DNA of 64,000 nucleotides from Symbiodinium natans (taxonomy: Eukaryota; Sar; Dinophyceae; Suessiales; Symbiodiniaceae): NCBI GenBank assembly GCA_905221605.1, contig CAJNDS010001057.1, positions 104,501 through 168,500 of the forward strand, in the 5' to 3' direction. Both the position numbers and the translations under genes were made by a program. This document shows, one piece after another, positions 1-9,819 of this stretch (position 1 is the first letter of the stretch; every line of letters starts with the position of its first letter). The notes beneath the pieces are model-generated. The model was not told the DNA's origin, searched no databases, and saw only the letters and a list, made by a program, of their open reading frames with translations.

Positions 1-118
1 GCCGACCTTCCTTATTCCATTAGTTCAAACCAGCGGAAGGAAGAAGCCTTCAGGATACATTGTATCCTTAACCAGCACAGGCTGATGAATGCGTTTCATT
101 CTGCACCTGGGAGGTACC

Positions 119-1100
119 TCAGGATCTTCGCTGACCCTTTCCAGTTGCAGAAAGTGATACTTGAGCTTCGTCAGAAGCAGCTACTCTGCCGCATGGAAGG
201 TCAAGGTATTGATTTTGCATAAGCATTGCAGCGATGGTGATATGTGCAGTTACATGTACCACTGGCACAACAACATCCTCTCTGATTTGCACGTGAACAA
301 TACCTTGGTACTGCGCGGGGATAACAGCCTGCTCAAGACATTCACGGACCTCCTGCAAATTTCCAGTACGATCTTGAAAGGTGATTTGCAGGGCAACCTC
401 GGAGGTGTTGCTTGGGGCAGTGACTTTCCAGGTAAAGATCTCCTGTGGTTGCTTAGCACCGAAGATGTGGAATCTTGCCGCATGCAAGGCAAGGTTGTCA
501 GGAATGGCAGGTCAGCAAACCCATCAATCACATCTCAGAAAACCCCAGGGAGCACTTCCTGAATTGTCATTCGGGAAGTGATAGAGTTGGGCAGGGAAGG
601 CTGATTCACGTTAGAGCAAGGGACGAATATCAACCTGTCGCGAAACAAAGAATTGCCAGCACCTTGTGGTGTAAAGATGATCTTGAAACACACTTCTTGA
701 TCATTGATAAGTAAGCGCCGTATGTCGTTATCTCTGGCAAGTGTGAAGATGTCCCTGAGCTCTTGAAGTTGCAAAGCATTCAATCTTTTCTTCAGCGAAA
801 TCCCATCTTTCAGAATTGGGCTGTGCCGGATTGCTTACCAAGCCCATGCAGGAATGAAGAAGATTTTACTGCGGAAGTCGGGATCGTCCAATATCTCCTG
901 ATTCGAATTGTTGGTAAAATCGAATTGGAAATCCCGCTGATCCTCAGAAACGGACATTCCTTAGTCTGTCATCCTGGGACCGCAGCGAATAACAACGTAA
1001 TTCTCTCGTTGCACCAAGGTGCTCTTCTCTTCCTCCCACGATGTCACTCCTGTGACACGTTAAAGCTAATTGGGGCTCATCCTAGCGAGATCTATTCATT
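119..1100 (-). pseudogene. Frame-broken protein-coding relic, unknown family
   Basis: On the minus strand one frame stays protein-like from about 1,060 down to 490 with stops only near 961, 835 and 535; upstream of 1,060 stops become frequent (1,066, 1,096). A shift of frame near 490-500 leads into a further open stretch of about 120 codons ending at 119. The translated text has alternating hydrophobic beta-strand-like segments (for example VALQITFQDRTGN and VCFKIIFTPQGAG). I do not recognise the family. The plus strand is also open over part of this interval (161-562 and from 763), so one reading may be a shadow of the other. Multiple stops plus a shift argue for a decayed gene or mobile-element ORF rather than exons. 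Confidence 0.35.
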
Positions 1101-1581
1101 CAATTTGAGCACCGGAGATGGACTTGAGGCTGATTCTAAGACTAGACAGAATGCATCTCCTCGCGCCAATGACAAAGGACCGATGCAGCTGGATGCCAAT
1201 TTGGAGCAATCGGACACTGCCCAGCGTCTGACCTTGCTTCATAAGGCAACTCTTACTACAGCTCGCCAAGGTAACGAGTCATCCAACAATGAATTACAAA
1301 GGGCACAACCAAGTGCACAAGCTACCAGCACATTTCCTTGTGCCAATAATAAGGTGCCAATGCGGCCTCATGTTGGCTTGGAGCAATCGGATGCTGCCCA
1401 GTGCCCGACTTTGCTCCATAAAGCTCCCCTTGATGCAACTGGCAAATGTTGCGACTCGCCTAACGGTGGACCAGAAGGGGCACAATCAAGTGCTCAGGCT
1501 AGTGGTGCTGAAGGATCCAACAAAATTGTGAAGCTGATAAAGGAAGGCTCGAGACTGTGCGAAGAAAAAGCACGTCTTTGA
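763..1581 (+). CDS. 272-codon ORF with two 55-residue tandem repeats
   Basis: A long uninterrupted frame whose second half contains two imperfect copies of a segment of about 55 residues (roughly 1,153-1,322 and 1,330-1,500). Both share LEQSDxAQ, LLHKA and AQxSAQA in the same order. The open length is well beyond chance, so the frame is or was coding; the N-terminal 100 residues overlap the minus-strand relic and may not belong to the same protein. The listed start is not an ATG in good context, so the true beginning could be an upstream exon or frame. It is followed at once by a 95-codon frame (1,557-1,844). No domain recognised. Confidence 0.4.
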   Translation: MKLQSIQSFLQRNPIFQNWAVPDCLPSPCRNEEDFTAEVGIVQYLLIRIVGKIELEIPLILRNGHSLVCHPGTAANNNVILSLHQGALLFLPRCHSCDTLKLIGAHPSEIYSFNLSTGDGLEADSKTRQNASPRANDKGPMQLDANLEQSDTAQRLTLLHKATLTTARQGNESSNNELQRAQPSAQATSTFPCANNKVPMRPHVGLEQSDAAQCPTLLHKAPLDATGKCCDSPNGGPEGAQSSAQASGAEGSNKIVKLIKEGSRLCEEKARL

Positions 1582-1844
1582 GATTCCAAGTGGAAGTCCC
1601 TTCGAATGTTCAGGAACAGGTAAGGCGATGCATTGCAGGATTATACTGCCCCGTTGCTGTTGCATATCGCATAATTGCTTGTGCTCAATGGAGCAAAGAA
1701 AATTGTCAGCATTATGCTCCCTACCCCAAACAAGCAGCACTTGTACTTGCTGCTATGGGCTACAATGTTGGAGAAGCTGCCAGAGCCAAACTGACCCATG
1801 TCCTCAGTCAGGTTTATCTTGAACTGGCAAATGCTTCTCCTTAA
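1557..1844 (+). CDS. Small ORF downstream of the repeat-bearing ORF
   Basis: A 95-codon frame that overlaps the end of the previous ORF by about 25 bp in another frame. The peptide is rich in Ala, Cys and Gln and ends ELANASP. The frame change between the two ORFs could be an old frameshift or a translational shift in a mobile element. Unrecognised. Confidence 0.25.
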   Translation: MRRKSTSLRFQVEVPSNVQEQVRRCIAGLYCPVAVAYRIIACAQWSKENCQHYAPYPKQAALVLAAMGYNVGEAARAKLTHVLSQVYLELANASP

Positions 1845-1957
1845 GGCTTATCGGCTCAAACCTGAAAGGGGTTTTGTTTTGTGGTAAACCGTGCCTGAGG
1901 CCCAAACAGGTTCGCTTTCAACCGGGCCCCTCACGACGCTTGTAGGCGAGATCAATC

Positions 1958-3241
1958 ATGGTACGTGCGCTGTGGCCCGTCGTATGCATCCTGTGCTCCT
2001 GCCGTGGGCGAATGGCCCAGGGCAGTGAGGAGAATGCCACGCTTATGGAGGAGGAGGAGACGCAGATCATGTCGGGTATGGCCACTGCATCTGGAAGTCA
2101 CGAAGACGGAGCACCTGCTGCCGTCATGGAGCCCGATGAGAACGAGGCCTCCAACGACACGGATCCTTTTGAGGAGCCAGAAGGGGCAACTTGGTATTGG
2201 AGTGAAGGCCAGCCTGCCTGGTCACCCAACGTCGTGCCGCTCGAGGTGCTCCGAGAGCCGAGTCAGGCACTATGCGGCCTCTTCCAGTCGCTCGAGAACA
2301 CCGTCACCTGGTGCCCAAATGAGCTTGATGATGCTGTGATCAGGGTGGCCCTATTCCTGCAAGGTATGCTTCATGATGGTCTTCAACCTTTTCAGCTCAT
2401 GGCGGCCATTGACGAGGCCCTGAACCAGCTCGGTGGCAATCAAGCGTATCAGGGGCTGTGCAGAATGCTGGGTGACAAAGCAACGCAAGTTCTCCAGGAT
2501 TGGGGCTTCTTAAACCGGTATTCAGGCCACACCATGACTATTGGAGAGGCACCGCTGGCAGACTTGGAGATCGCCCTGCAAGCCTTCAGCAGTCACGAGG
2601 AGGCAATCCGACAAGGGAATCAAGCTGCTGGCCCAGGATGTTCGGCGTCAGCCAGTAGCAATGGGCCTTTGGAAAGAGTGGAGGCGGCGGTGGCCAGGAT
2701 CCGACAGCACCACAATGCTCAACGGCAGCCACTGGCAACACCTCCTCGCGGGATACCGCATCAGATACAGCAAGATGGTGACGGCTCCAGTAGCGAGCAT
2801 GCGGATGCGGATTCAGGCCCCGTCAACTTGGTGGACAAAACCATGCAAATGACGAGACGCCTGGTGTCTCGTCACCGCAGCCCTGGAGACGGAGCAATCG
2901 CTATTTTCCACTGGGCCGCTGGGCAAGGCAACGGAGACTGCACTCGAAGCTGGGCTAACACTGGTGGTGCTCTGGTCACAAATGCAACGGAGCTACCTGA
3001 AGCGTTGCAACTATTGGATACACACATGTTACACAGATGCCGACAGTTTGGCGGACGGTACAGGGAGTTGATGCTGGCTCTGGTGCCGACGCTCCTGGAC
3101 AATAGTGCGGCGAACAAAGCAAGACGCGCCATGATGCTCCGACGCCTGGAAAGCCTGCAGATACCAGACAGTGATGCAGGTCACGGCCCTCTTCCAAGAA
3201 CCACGCTCCCCACACTGCCTGTACTGCTGTACTGGAACTAG
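1958..3241 (+). CDS. 427-codon ORF, possible retroelement ORF1/gag-like protein
   Basis: Starts at an ATG after a 110-bp non-coding leader and runs uninterrupted for 427 codons. The N-terminal part is acidic (EEEETQ, DENEAS), the middle is helical (residues about 100-220, with LFLQGMLHDGLQPFQ), and a Gln/Ser-rich linker precedes a second helical block ending near a run of Arg and Met. No zinc knuckle or protease motif is visible. Downstream sequence to 4,980 has only short frames and ends in an A11 tract, so a truncated non-LTR retroelement ORF1 is a reasonable inference but not shown. Could equally be a host exon. Confidence 0.45.
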   Translation: MVRALWPVVCILCSCRGRMAQGSEENATLMEEEETQIMSGMATASGSHEDGAPAAVMEPDENEASNDTDPFEEPEGATWYWSEGQPAWSPNVVPLEVLREPSQALCGLFQSLENTVTWCPNELDDAVIRVALFLQGMLHDGLQPFQLMAAIDEALNQLGGNQAYQGLCRMLGDKATQVLQDWGFLNRYSGHTMTIGEAPLADLEIALQAFSSHEEAIRQGNQAAGPGCSASASSNGPLERVEAAVARIRQHHNAQRQPLATPPRGIPHQIQQDGDGSSSEHADADSGPVNLVDKTMQMTRRLVSRHRSPGDGAIAIFHWAAGQGNGDCTRSWANTGGALVTNATELPEALQLLDTHMLHRCRQFGGRYRELMLALVPTLLDNSAANKARRAMMLRRLESLQIPDSDAGHGPLPRTTLPTLPVLLYWN

Positions 3242-4993
3242 ACATGTCATAGACACCAGCCAGATGGCGACAGCCAACCATGACCCCAGGTGGCACCTAG
3301 CAGGACGACGGCAGTGGGGTCGCCACGCCGGCCGAGCACTCAGAATCAATGCACAGCACCTCTACTCAAGACGTCCCGGTGTCCAACCCAACTCACACAA
3401 CGGCTCTCCGGCTCCTAAGCCCCCAACCCAAACCTGTGATAGGACCTCCCGCGCCGCCCTATTGACAGGTGCACCGCAGCCGAGTGGGCGAGGGCTGTGG
3501 GTTCACCGCGCCTGCCAGCTGCCAAGACCACGCATGTATCAGCATTGCACGAACCACCCATGCTGGCCCTGCAAAGGCCCAGAGCCCAAGGCCAATGGCT
3601 GCTGCCATGAGCCCAAGTGCACTCACTGGGAACCACCCTCTGCCGAGGATAACCGCACAAATCACCTGGAGGGTTTTCTAGATAGGCCAAGTGCCACGGA
3701 GCCCTCCGCGGCGGCGTACAGCAAACAATACCTCAATGTCCATGGCCACTCCTCCGCGTCCGATGACATCCGGGCAACGCCCCTTGCTTTGGCACCAGGT
3801 GCTGGGCTACGGTGCACCGGGCCGCTAGCAAGGCTTGCCTACCCGAGGCTCCCTACAAAACCAAGCTAACTAGCCTTTGGTGCAAGATATACGGTCATCG
3901 AAATCCCACAGAGCTAGAGCCCTCTGCTCTCAAAGCGGTGACGTCTTGTCCTTACAGGCATAAGGATGAGGGAGCAATTCAGTACGAGCAAATAATGCAG
4001 CCCTTAACGCGCTGGCACTCTGCCAACACAAACGTTGCCCAAGTGTCGTCAGTGCTCCCTCCTAAGGCACCATGCCTTGTTGGAGGACAGAACCTGTCAA
4101 GAGTGATGGAATCGGTAGCCTTTGGCTACTCTGGGATAGCCCCACTGGCTGATCACCATGGGGTAAGAACATTCGGTACGGCGAACACCGTGTGCCTTCG
4201 CGCTGCCTTGTGCAGGGGGCTGTGTCCCCTTAAGACCCCACTAGCTGATCATCATGGGGCAAACTGGCCTACCCCCCCTGTGGGAGGGTCGGCGCTGGTG
4301 GTTTACCGCATGTCTCGGTTATGACAATAGTCGAACATCGACCGCAGCGGTAGCCTTTGGCTACTCTTGGATAACCCCACTGGCTGGTCACCATGGGGTA
4401 AGAAGATTCAGAACGGCGAACACCGAGTGTCTCTACGCTGCACTGTGCAGTTGGCTGCGGCCTATACAGAAGACCCCACTGGCTGATCACCATGGGGCAA
4501 ACTGGCTGGGAGGGGTCGGGGCGCTGGTGGTTTACTGCAGGTCTTGGTTATGACAACAGTCGGACATCGACAGCTGTGGCATTTAGAATAGACCGTCCGT
4601 CCTTGGAATGTCTGCCAAGACTACTGCGAGCATGCAGACATCCTATCTACTGGCATTCAACTTACTCAGATGATTACGTGATGGTGATCTTGACTTCTGG
4701 CACACAATCGCATTTTGCGATTCCCCCACTCGACTTGGTGCTGCGTTGGCTCCGAACAGGGACTACATCGACGAGCTTGGGTACTGAGCACGTGGGGTCT
4801 TATTAGTAGTCCCGCCGCCCCTTCTTGGTTTGGTTGGTTCTTGTTTTGTTTGTTGTTGCTTCCTGGTGTGGTTCGTCTTTCCTGTCCTTCTTGCTTCTCG
4901 CGGCGATATGTTTCACACCTAGTTGCGAGACCCACAAGAACGGCCTACTGTGCTACTGATGTAGTAAAGAGGCGTCCGCTTTAAAAAAAAAAA
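3242..4993 (+). mobile_element. Decayed 3' part of a putative retroelement with terminal A11
   Basis: After the 427-codon ORF the plus strand shows only overlapping frames (for example 3,171-3,869 and 3,812-4,324) with no recognisable domain. The interval contains a two-copy tandem repeat and ends in 11 consecutive A residues at 4,983-4,993 after a short T-rich stretch. An A tract at the end of a plus-strand coding relic is typical of non-LTR retroelements and processed copies. No target-site duplication was identified. Confidence 0.3.
4113..4580. repeat. Two-copy tandem repeat of about 235 bp with four palindromic cassettes
   Basis: Unit 1 begins with GTAGCCTTTGGCTAC near 4,114 and unit 2 with the same sequence near 4,351. 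Each unit carries two copies of a hairpin cassette that starts CCCCACTGGCTGATC and ends CATGGGG. The cassettes are at 4,140-4,163, 4,236-4,259, 4,375-4,398 and 4,474-4,497. The units differ by scattered substitutions and small indels. Confidence 0.75.
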
Positions 4994-5122
4994 CCTCCGA
5001 GCGTTGCAATGTGCCCTGGTCCGCCTTTCCATCCTCATTCTGCACATACCCGCTGGAGAAGGACCTTTCCGCCTTTTTGAAGAATGCGCCCCTGTCGGGT
5101 CAAGCCGAAGCCTGAAACCATT

Positions 5123-5292
5123 GGAGAATCCGTCCAGCATTCTTGGGTTGCCCACCGACCTGCCGGTCTCTTCGGACTTTGCGGATCTGCGTCCGCCTCT
5201 GTACCAACGAGTCAAAAGAAGGGAGCGTTCAGCTGGTGCTTCTTTTGTTGCTGTTCGCGTACATTCGTGACGGACTAGTGCTTGCAGTGAAC
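5123..5292 (+). repeat. Direct repeat, copy 1 (about 170 bp)
   Basis: Begins GGAGAATCCGTCCAGCATTC and ends CTTGCAGTGAAC. The second copy lies 552 bp downstream and differs by about four substitutions and one extra G, so the duplication is recent. Between them are about 380 bp of unrelated sequence. It could be a pair of short LTR-like ends, two copies of a short dispersed element, or a segmental duplication. Confidence 0.75.
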
Positions 5293-5674
5293 ATGTATGT
5301 ATTTGTACAGGGGTGTCACGCAACGGCATAGCATGTGCGCCTGCGAGTCTGCCCGCCCGCAGTCTTGCCTCGCAGGCCGGTGCTGCTACTTCCTTCCGTC
5401 TTCCATGCCGCACACCTGTACTCGCTGTGGCCTGCGCTCTGGCTGGACAGATTGGGCCAATGTGTCCCCTCTGCCCAGTCAGGGTGTGATGGCTCCACTT
5501 CACGCACTGCCTGCCAGATCCAAGCCACATGTGCCTCGGCACCATTAGCTGGTCCGGGATCGCTGAAAAGCCATCCCCGCCCAGCTGGTGTTAGATCACA
5601 TCCTTAGTTGTTGAGGGTTTTGTGTGTTGTTCCCTGACGGCCCTGTGTCACAAGTTCTCAATGTTCAGCTGTCC

Positions 5675-5845
5675 GGAGAATCCGTCCAGCATTCTTGGGG
5701 TTGCCCGCCGACCTGCCGGTCTCTTCGGACTTTGCGGATCTGCGTCCGCCTCTGCACCAACGAGTCAAAAGAAGGGAGCGTTCAGCTGGTGCTTCTTTTG
5801 TTGCTGTTTGCGTACATTCGTAACGGACTAGTGCTTGCAGTGAAC
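5675..5845 (+). repeat. Direct repeat, copy 2 (about 171 bp)
   Basis: Near-identical to 5,123-5,292, with a one-base insertion early in the copy. Flanks on either side of the two copies do not match, and no short target duplication is obvious. Confidence 0.75.
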
Positions 5846-5849
5846 GGCG

Positions 5850-6928
5850 GCGTTCGGGTCGTTTGACAGTACATCAGAGAAATTTCAACAGCGATGCCAC
5901 ACAGTGGCTGGCTGTCAACGTGTCACACCTATTTGTGAAGTTGAGACTGGCAAAAGTCCCCAGGCAGCAGGGCCGAAGGAAAGAGAACAAGGGACGGCAA
6001 GGGCATGGTTGGTAGTTGTGGCCGAGCTTTTGAGTAGGCCTGAGTAAGCATGCAGTGAGGTAGCCACGTTGCATGCGCTTGTGCATGGGTACAAGCTCAA
6101 CGCGGGTCTTATGCTCAGATGTTTAGTGCTCGTAGGAGCAAATGTGAGAAGTTTGGGCTGCGCCGGACATCCCAAAAATAGCTCTGGAATTGGGTGATGC
6201 CTGACCGGCGTCGTCCCAATAACGTGCGCACTGAGGTGCTCCGTCGCAAAGTCGGCGAAGCGCCGAAACATGTCCTAAGATAACGCCAGAGGCCTTCCAA
6301 GACACGATCCTTGGGAAGCAGGCAAGCAAATCAAAAATGCCACAGCGCCGTGACATGGAAAGAAAGAGAAGCAAACCCGCAACAAAGCACCCTCAGCGAA
6401 AGGAATAACGTGTTTGCGGAAATGCGATAGATACCATGGCTGGAGGCTCGACCGCTGTGCAATACCCTGCCTGTGTCGTGATTTTTGACAGTGCATACTG
6501 TATTCTAATGCGTATCCCGGGCATGTATTTGCGTTGTTGTTGCTGCTGCATTTTGGCAGTGATCTGCTTCTCATCTCAGCAATAGCTTCCGCAACGATGC
6601 ATGGGTACAAAAGTCGGCTTCCCGTAAGCTTAGTATGGCGAATGAGGTAGCAAACAACATTAAGATCATCTCTTCTGCACCTTGAGCGCGTTGGTCTTCG
6701 TCTGCGCTCCCGATCACCTGATAGTGGCCATGGCACAAGGCAGCCAGGCCTCTCGACCACGCATTAAGTCGCACATTGCGCATGTCTGTCATGTTTGCTG
6801 AACTTTCAGGAGATCTTCGTGTCTTCAGCGGCCACCAAAGAGTTCGGCGTGGTCCTAGAGTCGCACAATGCGCTGGCACGCAACGTCGCAACGTGCTCAA
6901 TCACTCATTTGTGTTCTTTGTGTTGCAG
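5850..6928. other. No supported feature
   Basis: Short frames exist on both strands, but none shows repeats, splice-bounded coding or recognisable motifs. Probably intron or intergenic DNA upstream of the coiled-coil exons. Confidence 0.4.
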
Positions 6929-6939
6929 CCCCGTCGCAG

Positions 6940-7269
6940 GCCCAGAAGCTGGTAGACCTACAGCAGCAGCTCGAGACTGTGAAGCTGGCCCACGAGGCTT
7001 CTGTCGCACAATTCTTCTCAATCAAGGGCCATTCTGATCACATCATACATCCGCACTTTGACTGCAGGAGACGCTCAAGGCCGCAGCGGAAAAGCAAGCC
7101 AAGGATGAGGAGAGACAAGCGGCGGCTCAGAAACATGAGGAGGAGTGAAGGGGAGTGAAGAGGGGCGAAGTGTGGGGAGCGGACCTCTCAAGCCCCGTTC
7201 CGTCTGAAAAACAGGAGCAGAATCGCCAGGCGGAGCAACTGGAGACGCTCAAGGCGCTGCCGAGAGACA
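6940..7269 (+). CDS. Three coiled-coil exons
   Basis: Exon at about 6,940-7,026 follows a CGCAG acceptor and encodes QKLVDLQQQLETVKLAHEAS. Exon 7,068-7,144 follows ACTGCAG, reads ETLKAAAEKQAKDEERQAAA and ends at a GTGAAG donor. Exon 7,215-7,269 follows AAACAG, reads EQNRQAEQLETLKALPRD and ends at GTATAT. All three have heptad-like spacing and strong Gln, Glu, Lys and Ala bias. The 3' end of the first exon is unresolved. They look like part of a long coiled-coil protein continuing through about 12.0 kb. Function unknown. Confidence 0.5.
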
Positions 7270-7495
7270 GTATATGAAACTATATGAAACTCTTTGGCAG
7301 ACATGGGCACACGACATCACGTGAACCGTTTCCTTTGCATCCTGAGGCGCGGATTGACGAGATAGGCAAGTCCCATGAAAGGCACAAACTGCCGTTTGCC
7401 ATCATTTGGCTTTTGCTCACATGTAGTCGGAATTAGTCAGAGAAATCCCAGAAAAGCAAGGTTGTAAAGTGTTTGCGAAGCTCCCTCCTGCGCCA

Positions 7496-7670
7496 GTTCG
7501 GATGAGAAGCTTGCGGCCCTTGAGGAGTCTACGGCCACTACTTGAGCACATGCGAGGTGTGTGGTAGATTGCAAAGCCCCATGTACATGTCATGCCCGAG
7601 GCCACAAGCCTTAAATCCCTGCAGCTCGCAATCGACGAGCTTGGCAGCCACCAGGCGCACACGATATGGG
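7496..7670 (+). CDS. Two possible short coiled-coil exons
   Basis: After a GCCAG acceptor near 7,495 a frame reads SDEKLAALEESTA; after a CTGCAG acceptor near 7,622 a frame reads LAIDELGSHQ. Both match the composition of the neighbouring exons, but each is very short and its donor is unclear. Confidence 0.3.
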
Positions 7671-7917
7671 AGGGGTCATGAGAGGTCACACTTTTCATGC
7701 TGCAATGCTGTGCATTGGCAAGGCAGAGCTAAAGACCCGCACGCTCCGGCCAGTTTCGAAGCTTTGAAGCGCTTCAACTCTTTGGATGCTTTTTTTGTCA
7801 CGTACCAGGCATCCTGCCCAAATGGGAGGCGGAGCTGAGCTCCCAGGCGCGATCTTTCAACTCTTTTGCAACTCTTGCGCGCTTGCCTTCGGTATAATTG
7901 TCCTGCTGCGTGGCCAG

Positions 7918-8400
7918 ATAAAGAAACTGGAGAAGGAAGTGCTTTCCTTGCGGCAAAGCTTGGGGCTGAGAGACAAAAAGCTCTCCGGAGCCTCTCCGTG
8001 TCTTCAAAATGTTTGTCTTCTCACACAGTTCTCACATGATGCTTAGTAGGAGTTGTTAGTTTTTGTCTCGCGCCGCCCTGAGAAATAGGAGTTGGCTACG
8101 GCATGCAGTTTGCAAATTGTTAATTCTATCGTGCTTGCAGCTTCGAGCTTTTCTTTCTGAGATAGAAGAAGCTACATCCATGAGGTGGTGACGCGCGTAC
8201 AGAGCAGCTCTCAAAGGCATCTTCGGACTTGGAGGCAGCTGAACCTTTGCGAAAGCAGTGCAAGAGGTTGTCGGGGGCAAGAAATAGGCAGTGTAAGGGC
8301 GTGCGGTCTCAGGCAAGAGTCCTTGCAGAATGCGGAGCTGTCGAGTCACGACTACGCCCTCAGCTTGAAGAAGCTCCTCGTCTGGATGAGAAACAAATTG
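7918..8400 (+). CDS. Coiled-coil exons with canonical splice borders
   Basis: A frame at 7,918-7,986 after GGCCAG reads IKKLEKEVLSLRQSLGLRDK. Exon 8,141-8,184 lies between GCTTGCAG and GTGGTG and reads LRAFLSEIEEATSM. Exon 8,208-8,400 follows AGAGCAG, contains LEAAEPLRKQCKR and LRPQLEEAPRLDEKQI, and ends at GTATGA; it may hold a 46-bp intron ending at GTCTCAG near 8,309. The peptides are amphipathic helical and probably belong to the same protein as the exons at 6.9-7.3 kb. Confidence 0.5.
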
Positions 8401-8659
8401 GTATGAGCAATGTTTCGTTGTTGTAGCTACAGCCATGTCAACTTTTTCTCTGCGCCTTGAGTGTTTCCACTCCCAGCCCAGCATGCAAAATCATGAGATC
8501 AACCTTCTTTTTCCAGACTTCAACTGCGTTGCCCTTGTCGAAGATGTGTGTCAATGATAGGCCTTCAGACGCTTGAACAAAGCTGAGGCGCAGACCAAGT
8601 CAGTGAATTATTTGCTCATCTGTCCTTTCTGTGCTTTGCTTAAAAAGAATCCATGGCAG

Positions 8660-9105
8660 GAAGATTTAGGCGAACTGCCGGTCGATCTGGAAGCGACCGC
8701 GGCAGAGGGTGTCCTGCACGGCAAGTATCGCAAAGTTATCAAAGTTTGTGCGCTGCAAGTGCATTAAAACTGCAAGGGTTAACTGCAATTTGCTTGCTTT
8801 GTTTGCTTAAACAAAAGGCAAGAAGCGATGGGAGGCTTTAGCTGCCGAGTGAGAGGCTCAGAGGAGAGGCTCACATGAGGAGAGTACACCAACAAGTCCT
8901 TCTCTCAAATGACTTATAAGGTTAAAGACTTCCATGGAAGAGCTCCGGGATTTCATCACGAGCCAGGAGTGCACACGAGCTCTGACGGTTTGATCCACGG
9001 CGTCGTGTTGCAGAATCCCATCTCGCAGGACAAGCAGTATGCAGCAGAACTTGCCGAGGCGGAACTGAAGACAGATGACAACAATGCCCACAACCCTCCA
9101 GCAAG
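8660..9105 (+). CDS. Three short exons, one with a GC donor
   Basis: Exon 8,660-8,720 follows ATGGCAG, reads EDLGELPVDLEATAAEGVLH and ends at a GCAAGT donor. Exon 8,928-8,987 is 20 codons, follows TTAAAG, reads TSMEELRDFITSQECTRALT and ends at GTTTGA. Exon 9,029-9,105 follows TCGCAG, reads DKQYAAELAEAELKTDDNN and ends at GTGTAC. Splice borders and codon bias agree; function unknown. Confidence 0.5.
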
Positions 9106-9474
9106 GTGTACGGACCGCGGATGGACAAGCTGGAAGGCTGCGGTTTTAGGTTTGCCATGCAGCGGCCTGTTCTGACACGCAACGGGACAAGCTTTCTCGT
9201 TGTCTGGTCAGCATGAATGAAGCTTTCATGAGCCAAGCATGAGCCTGATTTTGGGTGGGACGCCCCAGCACTCCCCAGCGCTAGGCAAAAGCTCTCAAAC
9301 AAGAAGCTAAACCCGCCAAGGCATAAAGGCATGATAACTTCCAAGGCTCAAGGCGGCCTGTAACTAAAGAAATCGAAACAAGAGCGTTAATCTCATCGAT
9401 AAAGCATTCAACCAGGAGAGTTCTCATTCTGTTTGTGTGGTTCGTATGTGGCATAATGGCGTGCTGCCTTTCAG

Positions 9475-9545
9475 GTGCGCTGAAACAGGCAGACTACGAA
9501 AGGTTGGCTTTTGCTGATCGCGTCACGAAGGCCGCAGCACTGGAG
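9475..9545 (+). CDS. Short exon, helical peptide
   Basis: After a TTTCAG acceptor the frame reads ALKQADYERLAFADRVTKAA and then ALE before a GTCGCT donor. It is the last exon upstream of the TIR transposon at 9,820; the next exon candidate lies immediately after that element. Confidence 0.45.
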
Positions 9546-9819
9546 GTCGCTTTTTCACATCAAGACTTGTCCATTTTGAGCCTGCCAGGAATTAGCATCT
9601 CTGGTCAAAGATACCGAAAAGCTCAGCAGCTGCGACGACCGTTGGGTCCTGATAGGATCAGGATCGCAGCGGCCACGCTGCAGAAGTCAAAGCCTGGCGG
9701 ATGATAGTGGATGTGTTTCAGGGTGTGGCTTTTTGCTGGTTGCAACTTAGGTCACGAAGCAGACTCCGCCCTGACCACAGTGTGCACTGTTGCAGCAAGA
9801 CCTGCCATTGGCCACAGTA

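Noticed and set aside
4114-4128. GTAGCCTTTGGCTAC resembles part of the dinoflagellate spliced-leader sequence
   Set aside because: The match is limited to the complementary GTAGCC/GGCT parts; the expected spacer and the CAAG end followed by a donor are missing.
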